This document shows positions 16,742-25,000 of a stretch of 25,000 nt of DNA, in pieces. The notes under the pieces are model-generated. The model saw only the letters and a program-made list of their open reading frames with translations, did not search any database and was not told the DNA's origin. Position 1 is the stretch's first letter; each line of letters opens with the position of its first letter. A program made the position numbers and the translations under genes. The stretch comes from Isochrysis galbana (Eukaryota > Haptophyta > Isochrysidales > Isochrysidaceae), in contig JADDIW010000065.1 of assembly GCA_018136815.1 (NCBI GenBank), forward strand, positions 1-25,000, read 5' to 3'.

Positions 16742-18100
16742 CTACATACTCAACACCGGCTTCTTGAGCCATAGCGTCTCCGAGCATGGCAATGTCTCTG
16801 CAGCACAATATAGCTTGTTGGCCGCCACCTCTTCTTGATCTTGTTGCGCTACGGAGATCCCACTACGACTGCGATTCATCCAGTATGTTGAGGAGAACAT
16901 GCGATCCAGCTTAACATATTCACTCAGACCCGCCGTTGCAGGCGAGGTTGCGTTCCACGTCACGACGGAGACCAATGGAGACAACATTGACAGCCCAAGG
17001 GCGAATCGGAATGGCAACAAGGCGGGGCCGTGCTCAAAGGCTGTGCTTGCAGGGAGAGGCTCATAGAGGGGATATTTCCTTCTGAAAGTCTTCGCCCTTC
17101 GATTATGTACCACGACGGTGTGCTGCCGCGGCGGATGCCCGCCGTGTCTATGATGCCTGTTGGTCAAATGCCAAACGCCAACGACCGGTGGCGTGCTCAA
17201 ATCCCCAGGGACCACACGAAGAAGCGAGGAACTCGGCTTTATGGACCGAGCCCATTCACGCACAAGACATCGTCCGACGGCAACACCAAGATTGCCGTCG
17301 CACATGCCGGGCAAATCATCGTCCGTCCAATTGAATCGGTCGAGGATATCCACAGCGTCATTGCAGGTGTGAAACGTCAGTGCTGCAAAAGAGCGTGAGC
17401 GTATCTCGATTGTTCCGAACGGAAAGGGGCCAAGAAGACCAGTAGGTGTACAATTTGCAAAACGGGAGTCTCGGCCGAGGGACATTCGGCACCATGGGCT
17501 CTCCGCCTGCATCCACAAGTCTGCCATGCCACAAAATGAGTTTCGGCGTTCCGGGCCCCGTTGGGTGCAGCCGTGGCCGTGATATGCCCAGCCAAAATGT
17601 GAGTACCAGACCATTGGCGCTCGAGAGCCAGTGATGGTGCGCTCAAATTGCATAGCCAACTGGAGATGTTGCATCATGCGAGGCACGTAAAGCACGGTGT
17701 CCTCCTCCAGCTTGCCGTAGTGCTCAGCAGATGGCCAGGTGGCAAGCGCGTGTAGGAACCACTTGACGGTCTTACATGTGCACGACATTTGGTAGAAAGG
17801 CAAGTCTTTCTCCTCACGTAAGATTTTTGGGCGCTGTACGTTGCCATCCGGGCAATCGACCATCGTGACACGGTCGCGGTCTCGCTCAAGGTGGAACGCG
17901 AGCGACTTGTTGCTCCAGCCGATGACGAATCGCCAGGTGACTGCTCCTGTGGGCAAAGCGTCCAGGCCGACAAGGCCTAGCGGAGCGTGCGGCCCCCGCA
18001 GGCTGGATGCCGGCTGCACGCGGATCAGGATGCCCAGCACAACGGTGGGCGTGGTGGCACTCTCCGCCAAAGCGCGCGGGGAGCTGTGGCCAGCCGCCAT
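16742..18100 (-). CDS. GT31-like (beta-1,3-galactosyltransferase-type) glycosyltransferase, divergent
   Basis: A single-exon frame of 452 residues. An in-frame TGA lies three codons before the ATG at 18100, supporting this start unless an exon lies further up. Residues about 18-275 resemble GT31 enzymes, which transfer sugars from UDP-sugars in the Golgi: VVLGILIRV and RFVIGWSN fit the first strands; WFLHALATWPSAEHYGKLEEDTV fits the segment leading to the DxD motif, here EED at 132-134; GPFPFGTIEIRSRSFA (224-239) fits the conserved acceptor-side PFP segment; and the later DDLPGMCDGNLG (261-272) corresponds to the ED..G region. The C-terminus (VVVHNRR onward, 325-452) is less conserved. No clear signal anchor is seen, unusual for a Golgi enzyme. 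Relatives are common in algae, often with unknown substrates. Family is moderately sure; donor and acceptor unknown. Confidence 0.68.
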   Translation of the reverse strand: MAAGHSSPRALAESATTPTVVLGILIRVQPASSLRGPHAPLGLVGLDALPTGAVTWRFVIGWSNKSLAFHLERDRDRVTMVDCPDGNVQRPKILREEKDLPFYQMSCTCKTVKWFLHALATWPSAEHYGKLEEDTVLYVPRMMQHLQLAMQFERTITGSRAPMVWYSHFGWAYHGHGCTQRGPERRNSFCGMADLWMQAESPWCRMSLGRDSRFANCTPTGLLGPFPFGTIEIRSRSFAALTFHTCNDAVDILDRFNWTDDDLPGMCDGNLGVAVGRCLVREWARSIKPSSSLLRVVPGDLSTPPVVGVWHLTNRHHRHGGHPPRQHTVVVHNRRAKTFRRKYPLYEPLPASTAFEHGPALLPFRFALGLSMLSPLVSVVTWNATSPATAGLSEYVKLDRMFSSTYWMNRSRSGISVAQQDQEEVAANKLYCAAETLPCSETLWLKKPVLSM

Positions 18101-18265
18101 CAGGGTCGTTCAGAACACAATCCCTCCCCTTCCCTCCTTCGCACCTGCTCTCGGTATCACTGCCGGCGAGACCCAGCGAGCCTACCGTCGGCCCACGGCT
18201 TTTTCGTGGGGCCGTTGGCTCCTCTCGGCGTCGATTGTACGTTAAAAATTGTAGTCTTGTAAGAG
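18101..18265 (-). other. 5' flank of the glycosyltransferase gene
   Basis: The 5' leader or promoter region, purine-rich on the coding strand at 18118-18140, the opposite of the other genes here. No core promoter motif is recognised. Confidence 0.35.
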
Positions 18266-18426
18266 GTCTTGTTGGCTAGCCTCCCTACCTAGCCACATAC
18301 ACCGGACGAGCCATGCACCAACCGCGCACCACCCCCATCGCGGGGTGAGGGCTCCGTTGCCGATGAGACACGGTCCCTCAGCATCAGCACTAGGATTAAA
18401 CTAGGACAACAAGAAAACTCTGACAC
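18266..18426 (-). repeat. Dispersed repeat, copy A (MITE-like)
   Basis: Reverse-complemented, this block aligns with 24506-24670 over its whole length at roughly 80 percent identity by eye. Shared landmarks include CGGCAACGGAGCCC, CCCCGCGATGGGGGTG and GGCTCGTCCGGTGTATGTGG. Its ends carry an imperfect inverted repeat: TCTTGTTGTCCTAG at one end and TCTTGTTGGCTAGC inverted at the other. Confidence 0.85.
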
Positions 18427-19483
18427 TCCCCCATCGCGGAGGGCGAATCCCTCCCTCCCATCCAACGTCATAACGTCACTCCCAATGACCAATGAAAGAT
18501 ACAAGCATACGCCAAGGCTGAAGCTCGAGCTCAAGCTCAAGCGAGATGACGCATAGGCCGACAAAGGATTCTCATTAGGGCGATGATGATGGCGTAATGG
18601 CTCCACTATGGCAAAGACCTGCAAACTGCAAACCTTAAGAGTGTTTGGAGGTTGACCGGTGCGGGGACATGCAAAGGCGCGACAAGTCGGGCTAGGAGCT
18701 AGGAGATTCAATCAGCAGCCATGGGAAAAGATTGAAACAAATGACCGTAGATCTTGAACGCTAGAATGATCCGAGCGGCTTGTTGCGGAACGAAATGAAC
18801 TTCCCGTTCTCTAGAGCCTTCGTCCTGAGTCTCACGTCGCACAAGTAGCGGGAATTTTTAAGATTTTTTTTAAGTGAAAGAAACACATCTCTTAGTGGGA
18901 GCGACGTCCAGTGTCCAGTTCGGATCGTGTCTCGTGTGAGCCGCCAGAGCGTGTGCTAGGGGGGGGTGGTCAGACGGGACTTCGTACCGTGTTTTCAGAC
19001 GAGGATTCTGAAAAGGCCGGGAGACCCTCCGACCAGCTTTCGCCGGGGCTTTCCGCTCACGGTCAAAAATGTTGACCCCCCCCAATATAAGTACTTAACA
19101 AGCCCTGTTTGACCGCCCTACCATACAAGGAATTGCCCGGAGAGGGGGCCGCTGCCACTGATTACCTGAATCATGTCCCTCATCACGAAGCTTAAAAGCA
19201 GGGCCTCAACTCACATGCGTGCGCTAGGGCCAAGCAACAACTCAATCCCTGTGGATTGCCCCAAATGCGTGCTCTCAGGGCTTAGTCGCCACGGCACCAC
19301 AACATTTGGTTGATGCTACCACAACCGAGAGCCCTCTACATGACACTAGCAACAGACCAACAAGGGGTGGCGATAAGGCAGAGAAAAGCACTGAACGCAG
19401 CAACGCGGTGAGTCCAAGCTTCACGACAACCATCACGCGGGCGTGCGCACTGCACCAGCTCGCAGACGGTGCTCGCAGCTCGT
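18427..19483. other. Intergenic, no gene seen
   Basis: About 1 kb without coding signal. It includes the 3' flank of RPL18A, a short CTCAAG duplication near 18530, an A/T patch (18850-18880), a G-run at 18960-18966 and a C-run at 19076-19083. All frames are short and unlike known proteins. Confidence 0.5.
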
Positions 19484-20395
19484 CTAGTAGTACGTGTTGG
19501 GGCGCGATGACGTGAAGGTGGTCTTGTAGGCCTTCGGCGTCTTGACGACGCGGTGGGGAAGCGGGAACTTGAGGGTGCTGGAATGCATTTGCTTCACAGT
19601 AGTACGCTTGCACTCCTCGGGTTTGAGCTCAGCAGTCTTCATGATCTGAATAGCACTGGACTTTGCGCGGGAGCGGCCGGCCATGTCCTGGTAGAGCTGG
19701 TTGACGGCGTCCGTCAGCTTGAGGGCACGGAACTCCTTGTACGCGTTGTGCGTGCCAGTACGCGACTCATACCTGAACCAGAACCCAAAGTTCTTCACCC
19801 GCAGCGGCTTCTTCTCGTATATCTGCGGGGGATGAGCATGGATGAAGATGAACCACGCAGACTCGTAATGCAGGCGAGCTCATTTTGACGCTTCCCCTGC
19901 TGCATTACAGCCTGGTACATTGCTGCGTGCCCCACAGTATTTCCCCACAGGATCAGAAGAGATAGTAGTTGTGTCACCAGCTAACTATCACTGGTACGCG
20001 GCAATACAACGCTCCACAAGCTCCCGGCATGGGCTGCTCGGGCACTGCCATTCTGCCGCCACAGGGGCCCCACCTAGTCTGCACTGCACGAAGAAAGGCT
20101 GGGGGTGGCTTGCGCCATGGCCTCGCAGCGAATAGCTCATCAGACATCTCTGCTCGACTTCTCTCACCTGGTTCACCGAGATGATCTGGCCATTTGCCTT
20201 CTTCACACGGCAGAGGCGTCCCATGAAGTACCAGAAGCGCGAGCGAGCGCAGACAATGTTCTTAGCGAAGAGCTTCATGCGGTAGACCTTGCACATGGGC
20301 GCAGCCTCGCCGTACTTCGCATTCGGCACGAACCGTCCGACGACCATGTACTGCTGCTGTCCCGTGGGCAGAGGCTGGAGGGAGGCCTTGCCCAT
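19484..20395 (-). CDS. RPL18A: 60S ribosomal protein L18a (eL20), two exons
   Basis: Exon 1 (20395-20168, 76 codons) and exon 2 (19822-19484) join in phase 0 across a 345-bp GT-AG intron (CCAG|GTGAGA ... CCGCAG|ATATAC), giving 188 residues. The protein is a structural component of the large cytosolic ribosomal subunit. The family match runs the whole length: YMVVGRFVP near the start, VYRMKLFAKN, ARSRFWYFMGRL, then EKKPLRVKNFGFWFRYESR and GTHNAYKEFR across the junction, QDMAGRSRAKSSAIQIMK, and the end KFPLPHRV ... RPNTYY (animal RPNTFF). It is about ten residues longer than the animal protein, mostly at the N-terminus (MGKASLQPLPTGQQQ). The splice junction falls in the loop just before the conserved EK.PLRVKNFG block, and the homology fixes it. 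The coding strand before the ATG is CT-rich. The gene looks intact. Confidence 0.96.
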
Positions 20396-20640
20396 GGCGG
20401 CGGGAGGGGGGAGGGGGCGGCGGAGGCTGGGGACACGAGGGCCTCGTGGGCAAAATGAAAACTCCGCCCTCCGCCCCTCGCCTCCCCAGTCGCGAGCCGC
20501 GGGTAGTCGGGGCTCGTAGAAGTTAGAGAATCGCCCGCCGGGTGCTACGGTCATCGATTGACCTTGGTTGAACAAAAAATATTCTTGAAGATGCCTACTA
20601 CTTCGCTAGCCGCTGTCCCTCCCGCTGGGGACCACCCCTG
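20396..20640 (-). promoter_or_regulatory. RPL18A upstream region with pyrimidine-rich leader
   Basis: The coding strand between the ATG and about 20450 is mainly C/T, reminiscent of the pyrimidine tracts at the 5' end of ribosomal-protein mRNAs. An A/T-rich patch at 20572-20588 could hold the core promoter. The transcription start is not visible, so a true TOP motif is not shown. Confidence 0.4.
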
Positions 20641-21380
20641 ACATCGCCTTTACCCCACCCTCACTCCCCCTTTCGCCCCCCCCCCCCTCGTTCCTTTTCG
20701 TTCGGTTTCGGGGGGTCAACCGTCAACCGGCCCATGTGCGCTACTTTGTACTTTGGGTAGCAGCCCGGTCGCTCACTCTTTTTAACCACTATTTCCCACC
20801 TCCCCTGGGTGTCCAAGGATTCCGCAGGGTCCCCCCCTACCTGCCTCGGCAACTGTCTCCCCCCCGCCCACGAATCCCCTCCCGCCCCACGAAAGGCAAT
20901 GGCGTCGGTGCGTCGGTGAGTGGCCCCGTGGCCCCCCTCCCCCTCCCTTCCCGTGCGCGTGGCGGTCTATTTTGGGAGAATGGCACGGTCGCCCACGGGA
21001 GGGAATCAGAGAAATGAATAAGGGGCACATCACTATAAGAGACGCGGAGCTTCCGCGGATGGCAATCGCCCGCGATCGGCCAAAGAATGGCCTGGAGGTA
21101 GTGGTAGTGGGCAGTGGGCATGGTGAGCCCACACCTCTCACGAGCAGTGTGTGGGGTGTGGGGCCACTGGTAGGGGGCACGCGGGGTCTTGAGGGTGGCA
21201 CACACCCACAGCCTGACCCATCCTCGCTCCACGCGCTGCAGGAATCCCTCGATTCGCTTGCGCTCGAGCCTCACTGCTCTGGCTCTGGCTCTGGCTCGCT
21301 TGACGTTGGTTGGCAAGCGCTGGTGTCGAAACAAGCGAATGCTTGTTCGTGGGGCAAGTCTCAAGGGGCATAGAGCACAG
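20641..21380. other. GC-rich intergenic DNA, no gene seen
   Basis: It contains C-runs (20679-20688 and others), a small hairpin CGCGGA-GCT-TCCGCG (21043-21057), TG/GT-rich DNA (21145-21165) and a short (GGCTCT)n microsatellite near 21280-21297. Overlapping frames on both strands are Pro/Arg-rich and compositional. Confidence 0.5.
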
Positions 21381-21638
21381 TCTTGAGAAAGAGAGAGGGA
21401 GCGCGCGCGCTACATGGCGACACAAGCCACGATCACACATCACTCACAAAACCGCCCAGTCAACAAAGGGACACTCCGAAAACTCACGTAAACAATCGCC
21501 ACAATCACAATCAAAGAAACGAGTCCGGAGAAGAATGCAGCCAACCGAAACGAATCCACAACGAAGAGTCCCGAAGTAAACGGCGATCACTTCTCAAGAA
21601 CACAATGCCCATCCTAAAGTTAAAAGACACACAAGCCA
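21381..21638. other. A/C-rich patch of different base composition
   Basis: This block is A/C-rich on the plus strand, unlike its GC-rich neighbours and more like the LINE fragments. It starts with a (GA)/(GC)n stretch. A plus frame runs through it without a recognisable domain. It may be a transposon remnant, but nothing specific identifies it. Confidence 0.35.
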
Positions 21639-21679
21639 TCGGATCCGTCTAGAGTATTGTGGAAATACTCTGGATCCGA
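21639..21679. repeat. Strong two-part stem-loop
   Basis: An inner 8-bp stem AGAGTATT/AATACTCT closes a GTGGA loop. An outer 8-bp stem TCGGATCC/GGATCCGA follows after a 4-base one-sided bulge (GTCT). All 16 pairs are Watson-Crick. It lies at the border between the A/C-rich patch and GC-rich DNA. Confidence 0.85.
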
Positions 21680-22077
21680 CAGCTGGCTCGGACGCCCGGA
21701 GGTGCAACTCTTGTTGGGGGCCGTACAACGCAATGAGCCAGTCGCGCCCGGGGCGTTCAAGGACGCAGAACCCGAAGGCGGCCTGGCCTGGGCCCACGCG
21801 TTTGCGCTACATGCGCATGCGAGGGCTGCAGCAGGAGCAGCCAGGGTGAAGCATCGCGCGGCAGAGTTCACAAACGCAGTTGTGATACTCTACCGTGCGA
21901 TCCTCTGTCTATCAACTTCCGCAGGAGTCCGCCCATGCGAGTAAGGTCGGTAAGAGGGGCTGCGACGTGCGCGGAAGCCCTTGATGGCGAACCGACGTTA
22001 GTAGGAACAAAGGCCGAGAAAAGAGCGGACCTTTTGGAGCGAATCGATAAAGACCAAAGAGGCTGTGCTCTCGCATG
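21680..22077. other. Intergenic, no assignable gene
   Basis: A plus frame (Ala-rich, to 21944) and a minus frame (to 21871) overlap. Neither resembles a known family and neither has convincing start context. A short real exon cannot be excluded. Confidence 0.35.
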
Positions 22078-22141
22078 TATGGCCCTTGTCGAACCGCACC
22101 GAGTCAACTTATGGCCCTTGTCGAACCGTACCGAGTCAACT
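22078..22141. repeat. 32-bp tandem duplication
   Basis: TATGGCCCTTGTCGAACC followed by G[C/T]ACCGAGTCAACT occurs twice head to tail (22078-22109 and 22110-22141) with one C/T difference. This indicates a recent duplication in non-coding DNA downstream of the ARM/IQ gene. Confidence 0.9.
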
Positions 22142-22337
22142 AAGATATGCTTCTTAGACTTAAACTTTGACTCTCTCATCTCTGCACAAAACTTTTAGCG
22201 TCAGAGACCACACGATTACAGGCGCGTCATTTGAACATAAACTGGTTTACCATCGCAAAGCGCGCGGGGACATCGGCCTACGATGAGTCCATCTCAGTTC
22301 ACTAGCTCTATCAAGCCCTGCTTTCCGGGATCGCACA

Positions 22338-24047
22338 TTACGTAAACATGAAAGGGTCCACTGTTGTATTGTGCGAGGTAATGTCCATTGATGCGGCGTT
22401 GCCTTCACTCGTCGCATCCTTGCCGTCTCCAACTATGAAGGGATCCACTGCCGCTTTGTGCGAGACCATTTCCACGTCCCTGACCGCGCGCTCCGCACAA
22501 ACTCCATAGCTGTTCTGCAAGTGCATGGCAGCACCATCGGCTCTCTCCACTAAAGCCATGTCGCTTTCGCGTGCCGCAAACATGATCTGGTCTTCCCTTG
22601 CGCTGCAAGAAGTGATATCAGGCTCCACGGCGAGGGCCTTTTGGATGCCCATTGCCACTGCTTTGCGCGCACATTCATGGGCCACCTCACAAGAAGGGTC
22701 GCGGGCGATTATCGCCTTGAGCACTTGAGAGTCAGGGCTCTTGACGGCCGTAGAATTGCTCACAGCCAGCTGCTCCTTAGCTACCTCTTCAATGGCGGCT
22801 GCGATTGCCGACTTTGCGATGTGATTGGATACTTCGGCAATTTCAGCCTCGCTCTCCCTAGTGTTGAGAATCGTGGGGCTGCGCACTCCGGGGCTGCGCA
22901 TCCTGGGGCTACGCATCCTGGGGCTGCGCATCCTGGGGCTGCGCACCCTAGGGCTGCAAACCCTTGGATTGCGCACCGGTGGCGCCTCACCCTGAACCCC
23001 GATTTGGAGCTGAAGCGAGACTCCCTGCACGATGCTTAGGGACAGCGAGACCGCTTGAGGCGGATCGGGTGCGGAATAAATGCGGATCGGAAGCATCATG
23101 AATTTCTCTTCTGCGTTGTCTAGCCGAAGGCCTATGATACGCACAGGCATCTCCTCTTCTTGCACAACATCCCTCTCTCCCTCCTCGGCAATTGTAGGCA
23201 TTGGCCGCATTTTCCTCCGAAATGCGCAGCCCCTTAGCCGAGCACCGATCACACTTGCGGCCCTGTCGTAGTCGGCCCGCATGCATCGTGTGTGCTCGCG
23301 CGCCTGCATGCCGCGAACATGCTTTTGTACCACCACCGCCTTGGTGGATCTGGTATGCTGCAGGTGCCGGTACCGCTTCTGTGCCTGGTGCCTGCGAGTC
23401 GAGGCCTGCAAGCAGGTCGCGCCCATCTTTTCGCTCGCCTTTTGGGCGAAGAAGGCCTTAGGATCGAAGGCTGGCTTGTAGTTGCGCCCTTGAGACGTGC
23501 GCAGAGCGAGGCGGGCGTAGTCAAGGGCCTCATCCCTAAGTCGCCTGGCATAGGGCGATGGTAATTGTTCCTTCGTCGAAGCCGCCGGATCTTCGAGTGC
23601 GTAGAGCGATGCAAGAGGTTCCGAGCGCGCCTTCGCAATCGCGTTGCGTATCTCATGAGAGTGAGAAAGCGTGGCCATGTGCAGAGCGGCCGCATGCTGC
23701 ACTTCTGGATTCTTGGAGGCGATGAGCGATGAGAGCACTGGCAGAGAGCTCAGGTGGCGATTGCAAGCCTCTTTCCCGATCGCCGAGGTGCCCCTCCCTA
23801 CAGCCAGGTTGGAGAGGACAGAAAGTCCCCAGGCTTGAAGCTGCGGCTCGACTCCCTGTGCGGAAAGCAGCTGGACAATCCGAGTTTCAACCTGATTCAT
23901 GTGCATCGCCCTACGCGCAGTCTCCGAGCAAGAGGCGAGCATGGCGAGCTCAGCAATGGCCGACTTTACGCGCTGCGGGTCTTCGAGTTGCGAGCAGAGC
24001 ATCGCGATGCGAGGTCCGACGGAGCGGTGGGGTGGTGCGGCGAGCAT
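22338..24047 (-). CDS. Armadillo-like repeat and IQ-motif protein with SPR pentapeptide array
   Basis: The protein is 569 residues from the ATG at 24047. The open frame continues upstream to 24470, but that part is a Pro/Ser/His translation of poly-G and GA tracts, so the Met before [10 protein letters not shown] is preferred. Residues about 15-185 form helical pairs of the Armadillo/HEAT type, e.g. [19 protein letters not shown] and [16 protein letters not shown], with spacing close to 42. IQ-like calmodulin-binding motifs follow: a weak one near 213-228, [11 protein letters not shown] (240-250) and [11 protein letters not shown] (267-277). Residues 359-392 are seven pentapeptides of the R-S-P-R-M/V type. 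The C-terminal 180 residues are Ala-rich helices, ending with a 29-residue-spaced duplication (VDPFI and VDPFM). An ARM scaffold regulated by calmodulin, perhaps cytoskeletal, is the inferred role. The gene seems intact and intronless; no named orthologue recognised. Confidence 0.8.
   Translation of the reverse strand: MLAAPPHRSVGPRIAMLCSQLEDPQRVKSAIAELAMLASCSETARRAMHMNQVETRIVQLLSAQGVEPQLQAWGLSVLSNLAVGRGTSAIGKEACNRHLSSLPVLSSLIASKNPEVQHAAALHMATLSHSHEIRNAIAKARSEPLASLYALEDPAASTKEQLPSPYARRLRDEALDYARLALRTSQGRNYKPAFDPKAFFAQKASEKMGATCLQASTRRHQAQKRYRHLQHTRSTKAVVVQKHVRGMQAREHTRCMRADYDRAASVIGARLRGCAFRRKMRPMPTIAEEGERDVVQEEEMPVRIIGLRLDNAEEKFMMLPIRIYSAPDPPQAVSLSLSIVQGVSLQLQIGVQGEAPPVRNPRVCSPRVRSPRMRSPRMRSPRMRSPGVRSPTILNTRESEAEIAEVSNHIAKSAIAAAIEEVAKEQLAVSNSTAVKSPDSQVLKAIIARDPSCEVAHECARKAVAMGIQKALAVEPDITSCSAREDQIMFAARESDMALVERADGAAMHLQNSYGVCAERAVRDVEMVSHKAAVDPFIVGDGKDATSEGNAASMDITSHNTTVDPFMFT
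22348..22474 (-). repeat. 40-bp in-frame duplication, 87 bp apart, at the C-terminus of the ARM/IQ gene
   Basis: Blocks 22348-22387 and 22435-22474 share ATGAA.GG.TCCACTG and TTGTGCGAG. The 87-bp spacing is 29 codons, so the duplicated coding sense is kept (SH..-VDPF motif twice). Confidence 0.75.
22875..22979 (-). repeat. 15-bp minisatellite encoding SPR pentapeptides
   Basis: Seven 15-bp units (consensus GGGGCTGCGCATCCT on plus), the central five nearly identical and the outer ones decayed. They translate on the minus strand as R-S-P-R-M/V repeats, so length change keeps the frame. Confidence 0.9.
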
Positions 24048-24351
24048 AGGTATCTCAGCCCGTCTAAGCCCAGCCAGCACTCTCACGCCACCGCGCTTCC
24101 AGCTGGCAAGGGAGGAGGAGCGAGCGAGCGAGCGAACGAGATTGAGAAAGTGATGTGTGTGTGTGGGGGGGGGGGGGGGCAGGGAGGGAGGGATGGAGGC
24201 GGGGGAAAGAGGGAGGGAGGGAAGGAAAGAAAGGTGGGGAGGGGAAACGGGGTGCGAGGCGTGCGAGCAGGGATGAGCGGAACAGCGAAACCGTGAAACA
24301 GCCGAAACCGCGGGGGGGGGGGGGGAGGGGGGGGGGGGGGGACGACAACTA
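24048..24351. promoter_or_regulatory. Polypurine upstream region of the ARM/IQ gene with three long G-runs
   Basis: The plus strand is GA-rich from 24105 to 24345, with (GAGC)n at 24116-24133, a (GT)n stretch at 24152-24164, G15 at 24165-24179, G14 at 24312-24325 and G15 at 24327-24341. The coding strand is therefore C/T-rich before the ATG. G-quadruplex formation on the plus strand is likely. Confidence 0.6.
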
Positions 24352-24505
24352 GCGTCAGAGTTTTCTTGTTGTATGAGTAGAGACAATATGGGTGCATTAA
24401 AACAGGACAACAGGGCTCCAAAGCTTCTAAAGCTGTCTTGCCCCCATTGGGCTCCGCCCGGGGGTACCACACCTACTCTAGGCGAATGTCCGAAGTTTGG
24501 CCCAG
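24352..24505. other. Intergenic; partial copy C of the dispersed repeat terminus
   Basis: GCGTCAGAGTTTTCTTGTTG at 24352-24371 matches the start of the repeat in copies A and B, 20 of the first 21 bases against A. The similarity then stops. The rest shows no gene. Confidence 0.6.
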
Positions 24506-24670
24506 GCGTTAGAGTTTTGTGGTTGTGTTAGTATAACCTTAGTGCTGCGGGACCGAAGCCCTTCGACGGCAACGGAGCCCCTACCTACCCCGCGATGGGG
24601 GTGTGCGCGTGTGCGCGGTTGGCGCATGGCTCGTCCGGTGTATGTGGCTAGGAATGCTGGCTAACAAGAT
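24506..24670 (+). repeat. Dispersed repeat, copy B (MITE-like)
   Basis: The direct-orientation partner of the inverted copy at 18266-18426. It holds a CCCCGCGATGGGGG near-palindrome in its middle and a CG/TG-rich insertion (GTGCGCGTGTGCGC) not in copy A. It directly precedes a LINE coding fragment. Confidence 0.85.
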
Positions 24671-24734
24671 GTCATATGACGCTATAAGTTCTGACGTGGT
24701 ACCCCCGCCGAGAGGTCACCCCCGCACGGGACGT

Positions 24735-25000
24735 AAGCTGCAATGGATTAAACACCCGGAAATCCCGCTCAAAGGCGACACGGAAAAAGGGCCGCACTTA
24801 GGCCTAGGTCTCCTCGACTGGAACAACCATGTTAAAGCACTACAAGCAAAGTGGATACTGAATTACCTAGACGCGAGGCAAGCCCAATGGAAGCAAATCC
24901 TGGACGTGTGGTTCTGCCGCACAAGCCTAGGTAGGGCGGCAGTAATAGCCGACGTACCCGCGCACAAACTAACGGACGGGATAAAAGGAAGGAGCAAGCT
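24735..25000 (+). mobile_element. LINE fragment: region just after the reverse transcriptase (3' partial)
   Basis: From 24735 to the window end the frame is open and reads KLQWIKHPEIPLKGD, GPHLGLGLLDWNNHVKALQA and KWILNYLDA. This is the conserved block after the reverse transcriptase of non-LTR retrotransposons (GGLGl.d....N.ALlaKW). The frame is open upstream to at least 24660, but the family similarity fades before about 24730. The RT catalytic core is absent from the window on the left, so this copy is truncated or internally deleted. Codon style (CTA, ATA, AGG, AAA) matches the LINE fragment at 5331-6510; the same family is possible but not shown, because the two fragments do not overlap. 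Confidence 0.8.

Noticed and set aside
18266-18426. Dispersed repeat considered as a tRNA or tRNA-derived SINE
   Set aside because: I could not find A-box and B-box sequences or a cloverleaf; the ends look more like imperfect terminal inverted repeats.
20837-21443. Overlapping frames of 70-175 codons on both strands
   Set aside because: Pro/Arg-rich GC-driven frames in several phases at once, without domain or splice support.
24048-24470. N-terminal extension of the ARM/IQ frame
   Set aside because: It consists of Pro/Ser/His translations of poly-G and GA repeats; the Met at 24047 directly precedes the ordered region.

Overview
This is eukaryotic nuclear DNA, most likely from a unicellular alga or related protist. 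The gene content is clearly eukaryotic: a cytosolic ribosomal protein L18a (eL20) gene split by an intron, a hormone-sensitive-lipase-like gene with four short introns (137-162 bp, one apparently GC-AG), EF-hand, Armadillo/IQ and GT31-like genes, and relics of three classes of transposable element. The high GC, the long homopolymer and polypurine tracts and the GC-AG intron would suit a haptophyte or similar lineage, but that is only a guess.

Layout. 1-3879 (+): the 3' part of a very long intronless coiled-coil gene whose start lies outside the window; its first kilobase is built of exact 56-residue (168-bp) repeats. 3880-6900: a transposon graveyard, with a frameshifted Ty1/copia end (minus) and its probable LTR, abutting a LINE endonuclease fragment (plus) broken by a 7-bp duplication. 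6900-7570: no gene. 7574-8371 (-): EF-hand protein. 8372-9820: low-complexity purine-rich DNA ending in a cluster of hairpins. 10446-13724 (-): the lipase gene, reconstructed here from five exons. 13725-15850: CT-rich tract and two weak small-gene candidates (+). 15853-16230 (-): hAT transposase relic. 16742-18100 (-): GT31-like glycosyltransferase. 18266-18426: a dispersed repeat whose second copy lies inverted at 24506-24670. 19484-20395 (-): RPL18A. 20400-22337: promoter and non-coding DNA with a strong stem-loop and a 32-bp tandem duplication. 22338-24047 (-): Armadillo/IQ protein. 24735-25000 (+): the post-reverse-transcriptase region of a LINE, cut by the window end.

There is no operon logic; the host genes are independent, and all five well-supported ones between 7.5 and 24 kb are on the minus strand. 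Four of those five (EF-hand, lipase, RPL18A, ARM/IQ) have a pyrimidine-rich coding strand just upstream of the proposed ATG, which may be a leader or core-promoter signature of this genome.

The most unusual items are: the tandem pair of two-hairpin modules at 9667-9762, whose stems differ by pairing-preserving changes; the strict 8-heptad super-repeat of the coiled-coil protein; the lipase with an altered oxyanion motif and a GC-AG intron; and the MITE-like inverted dispersed repeat. All domain names come from motif reading by eye; no database search was run.
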